64,000 nucleotides of DNA, taken from positions 1 through 64,000 of the forward strand of contig NZ_JAGPXE010000014.1 of assembly GCF_018070075.1 (NCBI RefSeq). Reading direction: 5' to 3'. The DNA comes from Saccharopolyspora endophytica (GTDB lineage Bacteria > Actinomycetota > Actinomycetes > Mycobacteriales > Pseudonocardiaceae). The notes under the pieces were generated by a model. That model was not told the origin of the DNA and did no database searches. It was given only the letters and a program-made list of their open reading frames with translations. A program made the position numbers and the translations under genes. Shown here in pieces: positions 47,452 to 55,146 of the stretch (its first letter is position 1; every line of letters starts with the position of its first letter).

Positions 47452-47718
47452 AGGTCGTGAGGCGCCGCGCCTGCTGCAATCGTACGAATTCGAACAAAAC
47501 GTACGTGCGTCTTGTGAGCCCTTTCAGGGCCTCGCCGCTCCGCCGGGATTGGGAAAACCGGCGAAACCGGAACCCGGAATTGTCCTGATGGCGGCTACCG
47601 GTGTGACGTTCGAGCTGCCGCGAGAGCCGGTTACTGGCGGGTACTCGCCAAGTTCTCCGAAATTCGGCGCGGACTTCCTTGAATGAAGGAGCTTTTCGCG
47701 CTCCGAACGGAGGAAAAC
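47452..47718. other. Divergent intergenic region, ALDH / SGNH hydrolase
   Basis: Together with 47400-47451 this is a 319-bp gap. Two CGTACG copies (47481-47486 and 47500-47505) flank a TTCGAA (47489-47494). They could be regulatory. No gene is supported. Confidence 0.4.
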
Positions 47719-48528
47719 ATGCGTCACGCAAGGTACCTCATCGGTGCGGTGGCAGCCTGCACGGTCGTCTCGGGCACGGCCGCACCGGCCTTCGCAGCTG
47801 ATTCCGACTCCGCATCCGCCGCCGAGAACTACGTCGCCCTGGGCGACTCCTACGCCTCGGGAACCGGCACCCGGGAGTACTTCGAGGACAGCGGGAGTTG
47901 TCTTCGAAGCCCCAAGGCATATCCGCAGTTGTGGGCCGACTCGCACGGAGTCGCCAGCTTCGAGTTCGCGGCCTGCTCCGGTGCCGTCACCGACGACGTC
48001 AACGCCGACCAGCTCGGCTCGCTCAGCGCCGACACCACGCTGGTCACCATCTCCATCGGCGGCAACGACATCGGATTCGTCGACGTCATCACCAGCTGCG
48101 TCGCCGGTACCGACCAGGGCTGCGACAACGCCGTCAACGACGCCTCCGAGAAGGCCCACAACGAGCTGCCGGCCAAGCTCGACACCACCTACGCCAACAT
48201 CCGCTCCGCCGCGCCCAACGCCGAGGTCGTGGTGCTCGGGTACCCGAAGATCAACGAGATGGGCGACTGCGGGATCCCGTTCTACTCCGAGTACAAGCGC
48301 CAGCGGATCAACGAGGGCGCCGACGAACTCGCCTCGGTGATCTCCGAACGAGCCTCGGCCGCCGGGTTCTCCTTCGCCGACCCGCGAAGCGCCTTCGAAG
48401 GGCACGGCGTGTGCGCCTCCGACGAGTGGATCAACGGGCCGAGCAACCCGATCCAGGAGTCCTTCCACCCCGATGTCGACGGGCACGCCAACGCGTACCT
48501 GCCGACCCTGAACTCCGTCACCGGCTGA
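47719..48528 (+). CDS. Secreted SGNH-hydrolase family lipase/esterase
   Basis: The product is 269 aa. A signal peptide ends near AAPAFAADS (about residue 27). Block I GDSYASGTG holds the nucleophile Ser, block III GGNDIGF the Asn, and block V SFHPDVDGH the catalytic His. Cys pairs are consistent with three disulfides, as in Streptomyces extracellular lipases of this family. GGAGGA at 47709 supports ATG 47719. Confidence 0.93.
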   Translation: MRHARYLIGAVAACTVVSGTAAPAFAADSDSASAAENYVALGDSYASGTGTREYFEDSGSCLRSPKAYPQLWADSHGVASFEFAACSGAVTDDVNADQLGSLSADTTLVTISIGGNDIGFVDVITSCVAGTDQGCDNAVNDASEKAHNELPAKLDTTYANIRSAAPNAEVVVLGYPKINEMGDCGIPFYSEYKRQRINEGADELASVISERASAAGFSFADPRSAFEGHGVCASDEWINGPSNPIQESFHPDVDGHANAYLPTLNSVTG

Positions 48529-48545
48529 CACTCCCGGAGGCGGAA

Positions 48546-48594
48546 GAGGCGTGTCGCGCGGAGAAACCTCCCGTCGTTCCGTGCGGCACGCCTC
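48546..48594. terminator. Hairpin between the lipase and SDR genes
   Basis: Arms 48546-48561 and 48579-48594 pair over 16 bp, two of them G-T wobbles. It lies between convergent genes ending at 48528 and 48613. Confidence 0.75.
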
Positions 48595-48612
48595 GTGCAG
48601 CCATCGCTGGTG

Positions 48613-49386
48613 TCACAAGGTGGGGACGAGGCCCCCGTCGCAGCGGATCGCGGTCCCGGTGATGTAGGAGGCGTGGGCGCTGCACAGGAACGCCGCCGTG
48701 GCGCCGAATTCGGCGGGCTCGCCGTAGCGCTTGGCCGGAATCGCAGACTCTCCCCGGGCGCGGACCTCCTCGATCGGCAGGCGTTCGCGCTCCGCCGTGG
48801 CGCCGTCCAGCGACGACAGGCGGTCGGTGGCGATCCGGCCCGGCAGCAGCAGGTTGGCGGTGATTCCCTCGTCGGCCACGTCGATGGACAGGCTCTTCAG
48901 GTAGGCAGCCAGCGCGCTGCGACCGATGTTGGACAGCGCGAGGTTCGGGATCGGGGCCTCCACGCCGCTGGAGGCGATCGCCAGCAGCCGGCCCCAACGG
49001 CGCTCCCGCATCCCCGGCAGCACGCCGCCGACCAGCTTCTGGTGCACCAGCAGCAGGTTCCGCACCGCCTCGGCGGTGTCGTCCGGACCGACCTCGGAGG
49101 CGCTGGCCGGGCGCGGCCCGGGGCCGTTGAGCACCAGGATGTCGATCTGCCCCAGCGCGTCCTGCGCCGCCGACAGCAGCTTCTCGGCCCCGCCCTGCGC
49201 GGTCAGGTCCACCTCGACGCCGGTGGCACCGGGCAGTTCGGCGGCGATCGCCTGCGCGCGCTCACCGCGACGGCCGGACACCACCACGTTGACGCCCTCG
49301 GCTGCCAGCGCCCGCGCGGTCGCCTCACCCAGTCCACCTGTCGAGGCGCAGACCAGCGCATTGCGGCCGGCGATTCCCAGATCCAT
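48613..49386 (-). CDS. Atypical short-chain dehydrogenase/reductase family protein
   Basis: The product is 257 aa. The cofactor motif CASTGGLGEATARAL and VLNGPGPRP (replacing NNAG) mark an SDR fold. Where the YxxxK pair is expected the sequence is SNIGRSALAAYLKSL, so both Tyr and Lys seem replaced. The C-terminus ITGTAIRCDGGLVPTL is normal. A known SDR subgroup shares this altered region. Coupled to the DapA-like gene by TGATG. Its activity is uncertain. Confidence 0.85.
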   Translation of the reverse strand: MDLGIAGRNALVCASTGGLGEATARALAAEGVNVVVSGRRGERAQAIAAELPGATGVEVDLTAQGGAEKLLSAAQDALGQIDILVLNGPGPRPASASEVGPDDTAEAVRNLLLVHQKLVGGVLPGMRERRWGRLLAIASSGVEAPIPNLALSNIGRSALAAYLKSLSIDVADEGITANLLLPGRIATDRLSSLDGATAERERLPIEEVRARGESAIPAKRYGEPAEFGATAAFLCSAHASYITGTAIRCDGGLVPTL

Positions 49387-50282
49387 CAGTTCTCCATGTT
49401 CTCCACGGCCGCCAAGTGCCGATCCAGTTGTTTCTCCAGGCTCTCCGGCATGCCGGGCGCAGGTGCTCGCACCCGCGATTCGGCGATGAGGCCCCGCCGG
49501 CGCAGCGCCTCCTTGCGGATCGCCAGCCCGATGCGGGCCTGAGCCTCGAAGTTCACCAGCGGCAGGTACCGCAGGTACGCCTCGAGCGCTGCCTGGTAGC
49601 CACCTCGCCGCCACGCGTCCACGCAGGCCTTGAGCCCTTCGGGGAACGAGAACCCCGTCATCGCTCCCGCCGAGCCCGCGGCCAGCTCGTCCAGCAGTCC
49701 GACGCCGCCGAGCCCACCGAAGACCGGCACACCGGTGCGCGCGGTCAGCGTGGCGATCGTCGGGGGAGTGGGCGGGGCCTCGGCCTTGACCGCCACCACC
49801 GATTCGACCTGCTCGACCGCCGAGGCCAGGTCGACCGCGCTGATCGACACGCCGGTGACCAGCGGGTAGTCCTGCACGACCAGGCCGGCGCCGGTCGCCG
49901 CGTGCAACGCGTTGAGCTGGGTGGCCAGCAGCGCCGGGTCAGGGGTGTTGACCTGCACCATCGCCCCGGCCAGCCGGTCGCCGACCACGTCGGTGGCCAG
50001 TTCGACCTCTTCGGTCACGGGTGCCGGCGAGGTGCTGGAGGCACCCACCACGATCGGCAGGTCCACGGTTTCCACCACGACTTCGAGCACCGCTCGCTTC
50101 TCGGCCGCCGACAGGCGCACCGCCTCGCCGAAGACGCCCAGCACGGTCAGCCCGGTGACGCCGATCCGGCGGTAGTGCCCGACGAGCGTGGCCAGCGACG
50201 CCAGATCGACGTCCTGTGTGGACTCGGTGAACGGGGTGGCGACCACGCCCCAGACGCCGGGAGCGAGCGGATCCGCAGCCAT
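49386..50282 (-). CDS. DapA-family (dihydrodipicolinate synthase-like) lyase
   Basis: The product is 298 aa. The TIM-barrel class I aldolase features are Tyr in VVQDYPLVTG and the Schiff-base Lys in VVAVKAEAPP. It is not lysine-pathway DapA: no dap genes are near, and the substrate-contact loop GVFGEAVRLS differs from the usual GTTGES. Members degrade keto-sugar acids or hydroxyproline-derived acids. GAAAGGG supports ATG 50282. It is cotranscribed with the atypical SDR. Confidence 0.85.
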   Translation of the reverse strand: MAADPLAPGVWGVVATPFTESTQDVDLASLATLVGHYRRIGVTGLTVLGVFGEAVRLSAAEKRAVLEVVVETVDLPIVVGASSTSPAPVTEEVELATDVVGDRLAGAMVQVNTPDPALLATQLNALHAATGAGLVVQDYPLVTGVSISAVDLASAVEQVESVVAVKAEAPPTPPTIATLTARTGVPVFGGLGGVGLLDELAAGSAGAMTGFSFPEGLKACVDAWRRGGYQAALEAYLRYLPLVNFEAQARIGLAIRKEALRRRGLIAESRVRAPAPGMPESLEKQLDRHLAAVENMEN

Positions 50283-50466
50283 CTGCACCCTTTCAGCCAG
50301 CGGCTCGACCGGCGATCTTATGCACGTCGAATCAGATCGCGTCAAGGTCGCGCCCCGTGATCTCGGCCAGTCCGAGGGGGCGCCCACAGCGCATCCGGCC
50401 GAACGGCTCGCCGGTTCGGAAGTCGATTTCGCCCACAACGCGGCCTCCATCGGCTATGGTGGACGG
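50283..50466. other. Intergenic, left part of a 526-bp gap
   Basis: Non-coding region between the divergent DapA-like gene and the J-domain gene. TATGGT at 50455-50460 could be the -10 box of the candidate RNA that follows; no good -35 box is seen. Confidence 0.4.
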
Positions 50467-50665
50467 CGATGCCGGACGGGTCCCCGCCCGCCGAGCACTC
50501 ACCCAGACTTACGCGGTCGCGCACCGCACAGCAGGCCGAGCCGGTCCCAGGCGCCATCCAGGACCGAGCCCGGCTCCCGGATGGCCAAAAGGGAGGGGCG
50601 GCGGAGCGCCGCCTCGGTCATCCGCGTGGAAGAGCCCGCTGGCCAAGCAGGTCAGCGGGTTTTTT
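50467..50665 (+). ncRNA. Candidate structured non-coding RNA with intrinsic terminator
   Basis: Four successive stems can form on the plus strand: 50538-50544 with 50570-50576, CTCCC 50575-50579 with GGGAG 50591-50595 (overlapping the first by two bases), a 7-bp GC stem 50597-50603 with 50607-50613, and a terminator 50635-50644 with 50650-50659 followed by six T. A separate promoter candidate lies after the terminator, so this may be an independent small RNA and not a leader. The 5' end is a guess. I could not match it to tRNA, tmRNA, SRP RNA, RNase P RNA or 6C RNA by eye. Confidence 0.4.
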
Positions 50666-50718
50666 CGTTCCCGCAGGGCGGTTGGTGGTCCGGTTCGTGG
50701 TGATTTCCTGCCGGTCGG

Positions 50719-50749
50719 TTGATCTTGATCTCGGCTCACGTCCTATCAT
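50719..50749 (+). promoter_or_regulatory. Candidate promoter of the J-domain gene
   Basis: TTGATC (50719-50724) and TATCAT (50744-50749) are separated by 19 bp, slightly long. The start codon is 60 nt downstream. Confidence 0.35.
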
Positions 50750-50808
50750 TGCCGGGCGTTCTCATTGCAGCTCGTTGTTGCCGCGCGGTCCGGGAGGCGG
50801 GGAGGGTA

Positions 50809-51912
50809 GTGCGCGGGGTCGACTACTACGAACTCCTCGGTGTGGGGAGCGACGCGACACCGGTCGAGATCAAATCGGCTTATCGGACGCTCGCCCGCAG
50901 CATGCACCCCGACGTCGGGGGTAGCGACGGTGCGTTCCGGCTCCTCCAGGAGGCCTACGAGACGCTCACCGACCCGGTGCGCCGCGCTTCCTACGACAGC
51001 GCTCGGCGCCGTCCGGTCGAGGCAGAGGCCGCTCCGCCGAGGCGTCCGCGACGGCCGGGGGGAACCAGGCGGCCCGGCCGCGACTTCGGGGAGGACCCCG
51101 ACTACGTGCCCCGGATGCCGCGGGTGCGGCTCGACGACCTCGACTGGTGGGACGGCGTCGACCCGCAGGCGCGAGTGCAGTACCTGCCGGTTCTCGGCCC
51201 GGACCGGATGCCGACGTTCGCGCTGGTCGGCGCCTGGTCGTTGCTGCTGCTGGCCGGGATGGCCGTCGAGCTCAACGCGGTGCTGATGGCCACTTGGCTG
51301 GGACTGCTGATCAGCTCCGGGGTCGTGATCGTGGTGCTCCTGCGCCGCCACATCGGCGCCCACCGGGAGCACCGGATGTTCACCGCCGAGTTCGGCAACC
51401 AGCGCATCTTCGGGCTGCCCGACATCCAGCACGAGCGGGCCCAGCTGCTCACCGCCGAGCTGTGCGCGAAGTACCTCATCCGGTTGCCCGGTGTGCGGGT
51501 CTTCCACGGTCTGACCTGGCCGGACTCGGTGTTCGAGGACGTCCACCACGCGGTGCTGTGCGGACGCCGGTTGGTGCTCGTGGAGTCCAAGAGCTGGCTG
51601 CCCGGCCACTACACGACCGACGAGAAGGGGTCGCTGTGGCGCAACGGGCACCCGTTCCGCGGTGGCGTCACCCGGCTGAACGAGGGCGTGGCCAACTTCG
51701 AGGCGCTGCTGCCCGAGGTCGAGGTGCGCGGTGCGGTGCTGATCTACCCCAGCCGAGCAGGCGAGATCACCACCGTCGAGCAACCTGACGAGCAGGTGGT
51801 GCCGATGACCCCGGCGCAGTTCGTCAAGGACATCGGGCACTGGCTCGCCCAAGACCCGGTCACCGTGGACCGCGACGTCTTCACCACTGTGCTCGACCAG
51901 TTGGTGGACTGA
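50809..51912 (+). CDS. J-domain / transmembrane / NERD-like nuclease-fold fusion protein
   Basis: The product is 367 aa. A J domain (about 4-66) has the HPD motif at 33-35, so it can stimulate an Hsp70. A basic linker (70-92) leads to two membrane helices (about 137-153 and 156-178). Residues about 205-320 match the NERD domain of the restriction-endonuclease fold: HERAQLL, an acidic pair in FEDVHHAVL (Asp244), and LVLVESKSW with Glu259 and Lys261. These are the usual metal-binding and catalytic positions. GTG 50809 follows GGAGGG. A membrane-tethered nuclease or DNA-binding function linked to chaperones is an inference. Confidence 0.82.
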   Translation: MRGVDYYELLGVGSDATPVEIKSAYRTLARSMHPDVGGSDGAFRLLQEAYETLTDPVRRASYDSARRRPVEAEAAPPRRPRRPGGTRRPGRDFGEDPDYVPRMPRVRLDDLDWWDGVDPQARVQYLPVLGPDRMPTFALVGAWSLLLLAGMAVELNAVLMATWLGLLISSGVVIVVLLRRHIGAHREHRMFTAEFGNQRIFGLPDIQHERAQLLTAELCAKYLIRLPGVRVFHGLTWPDSVFEDVHHAVLCGRRLVLVESKSWLPGHYTTDEKGSLWRNGHPFRGGVTRLNEGVANFEALLPEVEVRGAVLIYPSRAGEITTVEQPDEQVVPMTPAQFVKDIGHWLAQDPVTVDRDVFTTVLDQLVD

Positions 51913-52009
51913 CACCCCTTTCGTCGGCGACACCGATGAGTTTCCAGCGCGCGTCGAGTCGATACCTGCGATCGAATCTCAACAGCGCGTTTGGGAAGGG
52001 TGCGTCCGA

Positions 52010-52414
52010 ATGACTACGAGTGCGAACGAGACCAAGGCTCCGCCGGGACGGGCGGTCAACATCGGGCTCTGGGTGCTGCAGGTGCTGCTCGCCGCGTTCT
52101 TCGTCTTCGCATCGGTCCCGAAGCTGCTCGGTGATCCGATGGCCGTGCAGATGTTCGACCTGATCGGCTTCGGGCAGTGGTTCCGCTACCTGACCGGGTC
52201 GGTCGAACTGCTCGGTGCTATCGGCCTGCTGATCCCGCGGCTGTGCGGGCTCGCGGCGTTCGGGCTGGCGCTGGTGATGGTGGGCGCCGTGCTGGCGCAG
52301 ATCTTCCCGCTCGGCGCCCCCGTGGTGGCCCTGTCGCCGCTGGTGCTGTGCGTGGTGCTGCTGCTCGTCGCGTGGGCTCGGCGCGGCACCGTCCCCTTCC
52401 TCGCCCGATCCTGA
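52010..52414 (+). CDS. DoxX-family membrane protein
   Basis: The product is 134 aa with four membrane helices. The first helix region GLWVLQVLLAAFFVFASVPKL and later TGSVELLGAIGLLIPR are typical of DoxX. GGAAGGG precedes ATG 52010. It is followed 33 nt later by the VOC gene, so they may be one transcript. Family roles include redox or quinone-linked functions; none can be assigned here. Confidence 0.87.
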   Translation: MTTSANETKAPPGRAVNIGLWVLQVLLAAFFVFASVPKLLGDPMAVQMFDLIGFGQWFRYLTGSVELLGAIGLLIPRLCGLAAFGLALVMVGAVLAQIFPLGAPVVALSPLVLCVVLLLVAWARRGTVPFLARS

Positions 52415-52447
52415 CAGTTCCGACCTCAACTGAGTGGAGTGATGACG

Positions 52448-52840
52448 ATGGCCATGAAGACCTTCCTCAACCTGCCCGTCAAGGACCTGAATCGTTCGGT
52501 GGAGTTCTTCACCGCGCTGGGGTTCACCTTCGACCAGAACTTCACCGATGAGAACGCCACCTGCATGGTGATCAACGACGACAGCTACGCGATGTTGCTC
52601 GTGGAACCGTTCTTCAAGTCCTTCATCACCAAGGACCTGGCGGATTCGACCAAGGTCACCGAGTTCATCACCGCCCTCACCGCCGACTCGCGCGAGGAGG
52701 TGGACCAGCTCGTGGCGAAGGCCCGCGAGGCGGGGTCGCCGCGCATCGGGGAGGTCGTGGAAGAAGGCCCGATGTACAGCCGGAGCTTCGAGGACCCGGA
52801 CGGGCACACCTGGGAGATCTTCCACATGCCGCTCGACTGA
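52448..52840 (+). CDS. VOC superfamily (glyoxalase/extradiol dioxygenase-fold) protein
   Basis: The product is 130 aa. It has two beta-alpha-beta-beta-beta modules starting FLNLPVKDLNRSVEFFTALGF and ending SFEDPDGHTWEIFHM. The subgroup resembles bacterial lactoylglutathione lyase-like proteins with few conserved metal ligands. ATG 52448 has the best spacing (8 nt) from GTGGAG; ATG 52442 and GTG 52439 are in frame too. Confidence 0.87.
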   Translation: MAMKTFLNLPVKDLNRSVEFFTALGFTFDQNFTDENATCMVINDDSYAMLLVEPFFKSFITKDLADSTKVTEFITALTADSREEVDQLVAKAREAGSPRIGEVVEEGPMYSRSFEDPDGHTWEIFHMPLD

Positions 52841-52928
52841 GGGCTGCGATCAGCCGTTCGCGGCGGGATCATGGTGCGGGCACGAGCGGCCCCGGCGAAC
52901 GGTCTTCCTCCGACGAAGGAGCACGAGC

Positions 52929-53612
52929 GTGACGAACCCGCACCAGAACGTCAGCTTCGCCAGCAACGGGCGGACCGCCCACGGCTACCTGGCGACTCCC
53001 GGGCGACCGGGCCCGGGAGTGGTGGTGATCCAGGAGTGGTGGGGGTTGACCGACCACGTTGCCGATGTCGCGAACCGCTTCGCCGCCGAGGGCTTCGTGG
53101 CCTTGGCCCCGGACCTCTACGGCGGCCACACCACGCACGACGCGAAGGAAGCCGCCCGGATGATGCAGGAGCTGCCGGTCGACCGGGCGGCGCGTGACCT
53201 GGCAGGCGCGGTGGACTACCTGCTGGGGCACGAGCTGGTGACCGGGTCGGCCGTCGGCACGGTCGGCTTCTGCATGGGAGGCAAGTTCGCGCTGGTCCTG
53301 GCCGCTCAGCAGGGTGACCGCATCGGCGCCGTCATCCCCTTCTACGGGATTCCGCCGGTCGAGACGGACTTCTCCGCGATGACGGCACCGATGCTCGGAC
53401 ACTTCGGCGAGTACGACCGCGGCGTCACGGTGGACGCCGTCGGCGAGGTGGCGGACAAGATCAAGAAGCAGACGGACGTCCACCCCCAGATCCACGTGTA
53501 CGCGGCCGGCCACGCGTTCTTCAACGACCAGAACCCCGCTTCGTACCACGAGGAATCGGCCCGCGTCGCCTGGCCGCGCACCCTGGACTTCCTGCACCGC
53601 CACCTGGGCTGA
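52929..53612 (+). CDS. Dienelactone hydrolase family protein
   Basis: The product is 227 aa. The catalytic Cys is in GFCMGGKFAL, the Asp in the region of FGEYDRGV, and the His in AAGHAFFND. DLH opens dienelactones in chloroaromatic breakdown, but many paralogues act on other esters. GAAGGAG lies 7 nt before GTG 52929. No aromatic pathway genes are near. Confidence 0.9.
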   Translation: MTNPHQNVSFASNGRTAHGYLATPGRPGPGVVVIQEWWGLTDHVADVANRFAAEGFVALAPDLYGGHTTHDAKEAARMMQELPVDRAARDLAGAVDYLLGHELVTGSAVGTVGFCMGGKFALVLAAQQGDRIGAVIPFYGIPPVETDFSAMTAPMLGHFGEYDRGVTVDAVGEVADKIKKQTDVHPQIHVYAAGHAFFNDQNPASYHEESARVAWPRTLDFLHRHLG

Positions 53613-53669
53613 GCTTTCCCGCTGTGGAGTTGTCAAACAACAGCCGTGCTCTGGAGGGGCGTACCGGGT

Positions 53670-53695
53670 GGACCGGTCTCCGCGGAGGCCGGTCC
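53670..53695. terminator. Hairpin after the dienelactone hydrolase gene
   Basis: GGACCGG and CCGGTCC, with CTCC/GGAG inside, form a near-perfect hairpin 57 nt after the stop codon. Confidence 0.65.
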
Positions 53696-53976
53696 TCGGT
53701 GATCATCTGACGGCGCCTGGCTCGTGATCCCGTGGTCTGGGGACCAGCAGGTGAGTCACGTCGCGTTGGGCGGAATTCCTCGCCACGCCACCGCATCCAG
53801 GTGCTCGCAACCGGTGTCGGGTCAGTGCCCGAGTCGTCGAACTCATGTGCCCATTGTGCCGCCGCGCATTCGAAAACGCGAGCGAATGGCGATCGCTGGA
53901 TGGGATGATCCACCTGATCACGCTCCGAAATCGATTGGAGCGGAGAGCGTTTCATCACACCACTGCGGAGTGACCG
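53696..53976. other. Intergenic region without supported gene
   Basis: With 53613-53695 this is a 364-bp gap between convergent genes. Short frames exist on both strands, but none has gene-like composition, a ribosome site or a recognisable domain. The lower GC content than its neighbours suggests decayed or non-coding DNA. Confidence 0.5.
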
Positions 53977-55146
53977 TCATTGCTGGCCCGCGAACCGCAC
54001 CTTCTCCAAGGGCGGCAACGAGTCTCGACCGACGAGCCGGTCAGGGCGGAAGTCCCGGAGCTCGGGAGCGGCTCCACCACCGAGCACCTCGGACGCGGCG
54101 AGTCTGCCGAGCAGCGGTCCCAGCGTGACCCCGCTGTGCGTGGCCAGCACGTAGACCCGACCGGTCTCGCCGAGGAAGCCCGCCGCCGTCAACCCGTCAC
54201 CGGGCATCGACCGCTGTCCGACCCGGAAGGACTCCAGCACCGCGCCGGAGGTCCCCGCCAGCAGGTCGTTCAGCCGCCGGCACAGCTCCTGGGCGTGGTG
54301 GCCGTCCACCGCAGGCGGATTCGCCGGATCCGCGTCGGCGTCCAGGTCCAGGCCCTGCACCACGAGCCGCCCGCCGCCGTCGGGGCGCACGTTCAGGGCA
54401 GGCGTGGTGAGCACGGCGTCCAGCCGCGTCGGCAGCGCAGCGGTGTAGCCCAGCAGTCCGACGGTGGCCGATCCGGCGACGTCCGGATCGGCCATCGCCA
54501 CCCGGTGCCCGGTGGTCGTGGTCAGCGCCTCGGTCCACCGCCCGGCCGCGAACACCACCGCGTCGGCGGTGGCGACCTCCCCGTCCGACAGGGTGATCCG
54601 CACCCCGTCCCCGGTCTCGGACACCGAGACGACTTCGGCCGGGCACCGCAGCTCGGCACCGTTCTCGCGGGCCTCTCCCCACAAGCGCGCGACCAGCAGA
54701 GCCGGGATCAGGTGGCCCTCGGTGGGGTAGTGGGCGATGTCCCGCACGCCGTCCGGAACGAGGAGGTCGGGCACCAGGTCGCGGGCCTGCGACGGCCCGA
54801 TCCACTCCACCGGGTAGTCCCGCTCCTCCAGTTCGCGCACCGAGGCGGCCAGCCGTTCGGTCCCGGCCGGGTCCGCGGCCCACTCGATGTTCCCGCCCAG
54901 CGTCAGCCACGGCGCGCACCGGCCCGGCGAGGCCGCCAGGACGTCGTGCTCGGCCATGCCCGCCACGTTCAGGTCGTGGTACGGGCGCGGGTTCTTGCTG
55001 TGCGAGTTCACCCAGGCGAACGAGGTGTTCGAGGTGCCCGCCAGCGGCGCGGTGCGTTCGAAGACGGTGACCTGGGCACCTGCGAGGCTCAGCGAGCGCG
55101 CGATTGCCGCGCCCAGGACACCCAGGCCGATCACGGCGATGTTCAT
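53977..55146 (-). CDS. FAD-dependent DAO-family oxidoreductase
   Basis: The product is 389 aa. The FAD motif is IAVIGLGVLGAAIARSLSLAG. TSFAWVNSHSKNPRPYH and the C-terminal THSGVTLGPLLGRL are typical of D-amino acid or glycine oxidase-like proteins (DAO fold). ATG 55146 overlaps the symporter stop, so transport and oxidation are coupled. It could also be the missing third subunit of the HcnA/HcnB pair at 43582-45206, but that is a guess. The end has a 364-bp gap before the next gene. Confidence 0.9.
   Translation of the reverse strand: MNIAVIGLGVLGAAIARSLSLAGAQVTVFERTAPLAGTSNTSFAWVNSHSKNPRPYHDLNVAGMAEHDVLAASPGRCAPWLTLGGNIEWAADPAGTERLAASVRELEERDYPVEWIGPSQARDLVPDLLVPDGVRDIAHYPTEGHLIPALLVARLWGEARENGAELRCPAEVVSVSETGDGVRITLSDGEVATADAVVFAAGRWTEALTTTTGHRVAMADPDVAGSATVGLLGYTAALPTRLDAVLTTPALNVRPDGGGRLVVQGLDLDADADPANPPAVDGHHAQELCRRLNDLLAGTSGAVLESFRVGQRSMPGDGLTAAGFLGETGRVYVLATHSGVTLGPLLGRLAASEVLGGGAAPELRDFRPDRLVGRDSLPPLEKVRFAGQQ

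Noticed and set aside
47393-47686. Small plus-strand gene in the ALDH/lipase gap
   Set aside because: It starts inside the ALDH ribosome site region, has no ribosome site of its own and no recognisable domain.
50467-50665. tRNA, SRP RNA, tmRNA, RNase P RNA or T-box leader
   Set aside because: No GGTTCRA arm, no GGAAGCAGCC-type SRP loop, no RNase P core motifs and no T-box sequence were found, so only a generic RNA call is kept.
53703-53921. Small minus-strand gene in the 53.6-54.0 kb gap
   Set aside because: Product composition is random-like and no start signal is seen.
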